Below, one piece after another: positions 34,813 to 37,064 of a stretch of DNA of 37,064 nucleotides; position 1 is the stretch's first letter; each line of letters begins with the position of its first letter. The notes beneath the pieces are model-generated. The model saw only the letters and a list, made by a program, of their open reading frames with translations, was not told the DNA's origin and did not search any database. The position numbers and the translations under genes were made by a program. This DNA comes from an uncultured Acidobacteriia bacterium (GTDB taxonomy: Bacteria; Acidobacteriota; Terriglobia; Bryobacterales; Bryobacteraceae): assembly GCA_903892565.1 (NCBI GenBank), contig CAITIX010000360.1, positions 1 to 37,064 of the forward strand, written 5' to 3'.

Positions 34813-35970
34813 TTGGCGCTCGAACTTAACCTTCCTCTCTCCGGTATCCGCGTGGTGGCCTTGGAACAGGCAGTCTCCGCGCCGTTTTGCTCCCGCCAGT
34901 GCGCCGACCTCGGAGCGGACGTCGTTAAAGTAGAACGTCCCGATGGCGGGGATTTTGCGCGCGCCTACGATAGCGACATGCACGGTGCGCTCTCCGGCCA
35001 TTTCGCTTGGCTGAATCGCGGAAAGCGCAGCATCGTGCTCGATCTCAAGCAGGAGGCCGATCACATGACCTTTGGCGCTTTGATCAATCGCGCCGATGTC
35101 TTCGTGCACAACCTGGCTCCCGGAGCCGTGGAGCGTCTCGGCTTCGGCTATGAAGAGTGCAGCCAGCGCAACCCTCGCCTGGTGTGGTGTGGCATTTCCG
35201 GCTACGGACCCGACGGGCCGTATCGCGACAAGAAAGCGTACGACATGCTGGTGCAGGCCGAAGCGGGCGTCATCAGTCTCACGGGAACTCCGCAAGCTGC
35301 GGCGAAGGTCGGGGTTTCGGTTGCCGACATAAACTCGGGCATGTACGCCTATTCGTCGATCCTTGCCGCCATCTTGCAGCGCCAGCGCACGGGAGCGGGC
35401 CAGCGCATCGATATATCCATGCTGGAATGCTTGGTGGAATGGGCCACGCCGCAGATGTACATGTATCAGGGAGCGGGACGTGTACCGGCGCGGGTAGGGA
35501 TCCGGCACAGCGGCATCGTTCCATACGGAGCGTATTCCTGCTCCGACGGCATCGTCACCTTTGCGATTCAAAATCAACGGGAGTGGCGTCGCTTGTGCGA
35601 GACCGTGTTTCAAGACGCGGCCATGGCCGACGATCCTCGTTACGCCACCAATGCCGATCGCCTGAAGAATCGCGGAGAACTGGAATCCTGGATCGAGCGG
35701 TATTTCTCCACACTGATGCGCGCTGAGATCGTGGAGCGCCTGGAGCGTGCCGAAATCGCCAATGCGGTGGTGAACGATATTCCCGCAGTGGTGGCGCATC
35801 CGCAATTGGCGGCGCGCCATCGCTGGACCGAGGCAGATTCGCCGGTGGGCGCGATCCCCGCGCTGCTCCCGCCGCACAATTTGCAACAAGCTCCCCCACG
35901 CATGGGAAGAATTCCCGCGCTGGGAGAACACACGAACGAAATTCTGGCCGAGCTTGGCCTGCGACCTTAA
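34813..35970 (+). CDS. CaiB/BaiF-type class III CoA-transferase
   Basis: 385 residues starting at TTG 34813, chosen because AGGGA lies about 10 nt upstream and no in-frame ATG fits the family start. The N-terminal GIRVVALEQAVSAPFCSRQCADLGADVVKVE is typical. Also present are LDLKQEADHM, WCGISGYGPDGPY and AYDMLVQAEAG, where Asp144 is the residue that forms the acyl anhydride with the substrate. The paired MaoC-fold gene 12 bp downstream suggests it activates a dicarboxylate that is then hydrated as its CoA ester, as with mesaconate or itaconate. This pairing is inference; formyl- or carnitine-type substrates are also possible. Confidence 0.88.
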   Translation: MALELNLPLSGIRVVALEQAVSAPFCSRQCADLGADVVKVERPDGGDFARAYDSDMHGALSGHFAWLNRGKRSIVLDLKQEADHMTFGALINRADVFVHNLAPGAVERLGFGYEECSQRNPRLVWCGISGYGPDGPYRDKKAYDMLVQAEAGVISLTGTPQAAAKVGVSVADINSGMYAYSSILAAILQRQRTGAGQRIDISMLECLVEWATPQMYMYQGAGRVPARVGIRHSGIVPYGAYSCSDGIVTFAIQNQREWRRLCETVFQDAAMADDPRYATNADRLKNRGELESWIERYFSTLMRAEIVERLERAEIANAVVNDIPAVVAHPQLAARHRWTEADSPVGAIPALLPPHNLQQAPPRMGRIPALGEHTNEILAELGLRP

Positions 35971-35982
35971 GGAGCGTTTCCC

Positions 35983-36468
35983 ATGGGACGTTGTTTTGAA
36001 GATTTTGAGCCCGGCGCCATCCTGCGGCACGAGTTGGGCCGCACCATCAGCACCACGGATAACGCCTGGTTCAGCTTGTTGACGGTGAACTCCAACCCCA
36101 TCCACTTCGATGCGTACTACTCGTCGCAGACCGAATTCGGCAAGCCGCTCGTGAACTCCACGCTCACGCTCGCGGTGGTGACCGGGATTTCCGTCGCCGA
36201 TATTTCACGGCACGCCGTCAATCTGGGCTGGGACGAAGTGCGCCTGCCCAACCCTCTGTTCGAGGGCGATACGATTTATGCGGAGACGGAAATCCTCAGC
36301 GCGCGGCCCTCGAAGTCGCGCCCCAACATGGGAGTGGTCGAAGTAAAGTCGAGGGGCTTCAATCAACACGGTGTCGTGGTGATCGAATACCGGCGCTCGA
36401 TTCTGGTTTACAAGCGTGGGCACGAACCGCAGCCGGCAACGCGCATGTCGCCCGCGAAGCTCGGGTAG
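35983..36468 (+). CDS. MaoC-like enoyl-CoA hydratase family protein
   Basis: 161 residues forming one hot-dog domain. The hydratase motif appears as LTVNSNPIHFD, where His41 is kept but the usual catalytic Asp five residues before it is Asn36. A conserved EFGKPLVNSTLTLAVVTG and a GDTIYAETEI strand follow. The gene starts 12 bp after the CoA-transferase, whose stop codon overlaps the AAGGAG ribosome-binding site, so the two are coupled. In related pathways such pairs handle C5 dicarboxyl-CoA compounds (mesaconyl-, itaconyl- or methylmalyl-CoA). With Asn in place of Asp it may work by a variant mechanism or belong to a subfamily that normally has this change. Confidence 0.85.
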   Translation: MGRCFEDFEPGAILRHELGRTISTTDNAWFSLLTVNSNPIHFDAYYSSQTEFGKPLVNSTLTLAVVTGISVADISRHAVNLGWDEVRLPNPLFEGDTIYAETEILSARPSKSRPNMGVVEVKSRGFNQHGVVVIEYRRSILVYKRGHEPQPATRMSPAKLG

Positions 36469-36472
36469 TCTT

Positions 36473-37064
36473 CTAGACGCTCAGCACGGGGCATGGAGCC
36501 AAGCGGATCAAGCCATAGGCATGAGTGCGCAGGCGTCCCCAGGTGCCGTGAATGGTGCCGCGTCCGATGACCAGCAGATCGGCGCCATGGCGCGCGGCCT
36601 CCTCCGCGATGGAATCGGCAACGGAGCCTACGGCGACGCAGGACGGCAGATCCAAATTCGCAGTGGCCTGCAATTCCTTGAGTCGCTCTTTCGCGTTCTG
36701 GCGGATCTGTTCCTCAAACTCCGCGTCCATCTGCCGGTCTGGCCAAGCCTCGACGCCCGGTACGACGTGCGCCAGCCTGAGATCCGCCCCGAGGTCTTTC
36801 GCGAGCGCGGCGGCGGCCCGCATCACGTTCACACTATCGGGAGTGCCGTCCACGGCACACAAGATCTTCTTCAACGCCAAGTGCGCCAGGTCCGGGACCT
36901 CGCCCGTATGAGCGGTGGTCCACACAGGACAGGAAGCGTCGTGCAGTACTTTGGCGGTGACCGACCCCAGCAGCAACTGCCGGAACGGCCCGTATCCGTG
37001 GCTCGGCATCATGACCAGGTCCACTCCGTGGGTGCTCACCCAATTCACGATCTCCTGTGCAGGC
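36473..37064 (-). CDS. Universal stress protein (UspA), tandem domain, partial
   Basis: The minus-strand frame runs off the right edge, so the N-terminus is missing; at least 197 residues are visible. The first part ends one Usp domain with the ATP-loop region MPSHGYGPFRQLLLGSVTAKVL. A second full domain begins at KKILCAVDGTPDSVNVMRAA and ends VIGRGTIHGTWGRLRTHAYGLI, a degenerate ATP loop without the GS pair. Tandem Usp proteins bind ATP or sense stress; the role here is unknown. It converges with the MaoC gene, with 4 bp between the stops. Confidence 0.88.
   Translation of the reverse strand, partial: PAQEIVNWVSTHGVDLVMMPSHGYGPFRQLLLGSVTAKVLHDASCPVWTTAHTGEVPDLAHLALKKILCAVDGTPDSVNVMRAAAALAKDLGADLRLAHVVPGVEAWPDRQMDAEFEEQIRQNAKERLKELQATANLDLPSCVAVGSVADSIAEEAARHGADLLVIGRGTIHGTWGRLRTHAYGLIRLAPCPVLSV

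Noticed and set aside
34663-36105. A 480-codon minus-strand frame opposite the CoA-transferase
   Set aside because: It spans two real plus-strand genes and the end of the RND gene, and no family features are seen.

Overview
The window reads as a chromosomal segment of an acidobacterium, probably of the Bryobacterales/Solibacter type. This is inferred, not tested. The pointers are an Oar-like TonB receptor with a carboxypeptidase-regulatory N-terminus, a secreted protein of a family I associate with Acidobacteriota, bacillithiol synthesis (bshC), a squalene-type FAD desaturase, a fused TrpE-TrpG and a moderately high GC content (judged by eye). There is no phage, CRISPR array or complete insertion sequence. 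Most of the window is ordinary core and metabolic genes; the accessory-looking part is the left 16 kb.

Left region (1-16441, + strand). The tail of an unknown gene and a secreted protein (128-1117) end at a rho-independent terminator (1164-1197). After a gap carrying a 15-bp minisatellite and a strong sigma70-like promoter (1528-1556) with a leader of about 310 nt, a run of seven tightly spaced genes begins. It holds three tandem secreted amidase-signature paralogs of 756-786 aa, an outer-membrane TonB-dependent receptor, a fourth secreted amidase of normal size, an exported DsbA-fold protein with a SurA-like N-terminal half, and an exported alpha/beta hydrolase. The three large amidases keep the catalytic Lys and the nucleophilic Ser but have Thr instead of the cis-Ser. 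They carry an N-terminal insertion of about 120 residues and 12 conserved cysteines each. My inference is that the locus is an envelope system for hydrolysis and uptake of an unknown amide, with its own disulfide catalyst. It is the best candidate here for an undescribed system.

Middle region (16461-24528). A minus-strand secreted metalloprotease is followed by an initiator tRNA-fMet on the minus strand. The tRNA promoter lies directly in front of the uppS-cdsA pair (+), which makes and uses lipid precursors for the envelope. A paired REP-like element with compensatory stem changes fills the gap before a minus-strand group: bshC, an HpcH/HpaI aldolase, a CopZ-like copper chaperone and CopA. 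A 145-bp segment flanked by 12-bp direct repeats precedes copZ.

Right region (24666-37064). Divergent from bshC are a frataxin homolog and hemW (iron and heme handling), then a secreted SGNH hydrolase, fused anthranilate synthase, a likely 37-aa membrane miniprotein, HpnE, an RND efflux pump without its adaptor, a CaiB/BaiF CoA-transferase paired with a MaoC-fold hydratase, and a UspA protein cut by the right edge.
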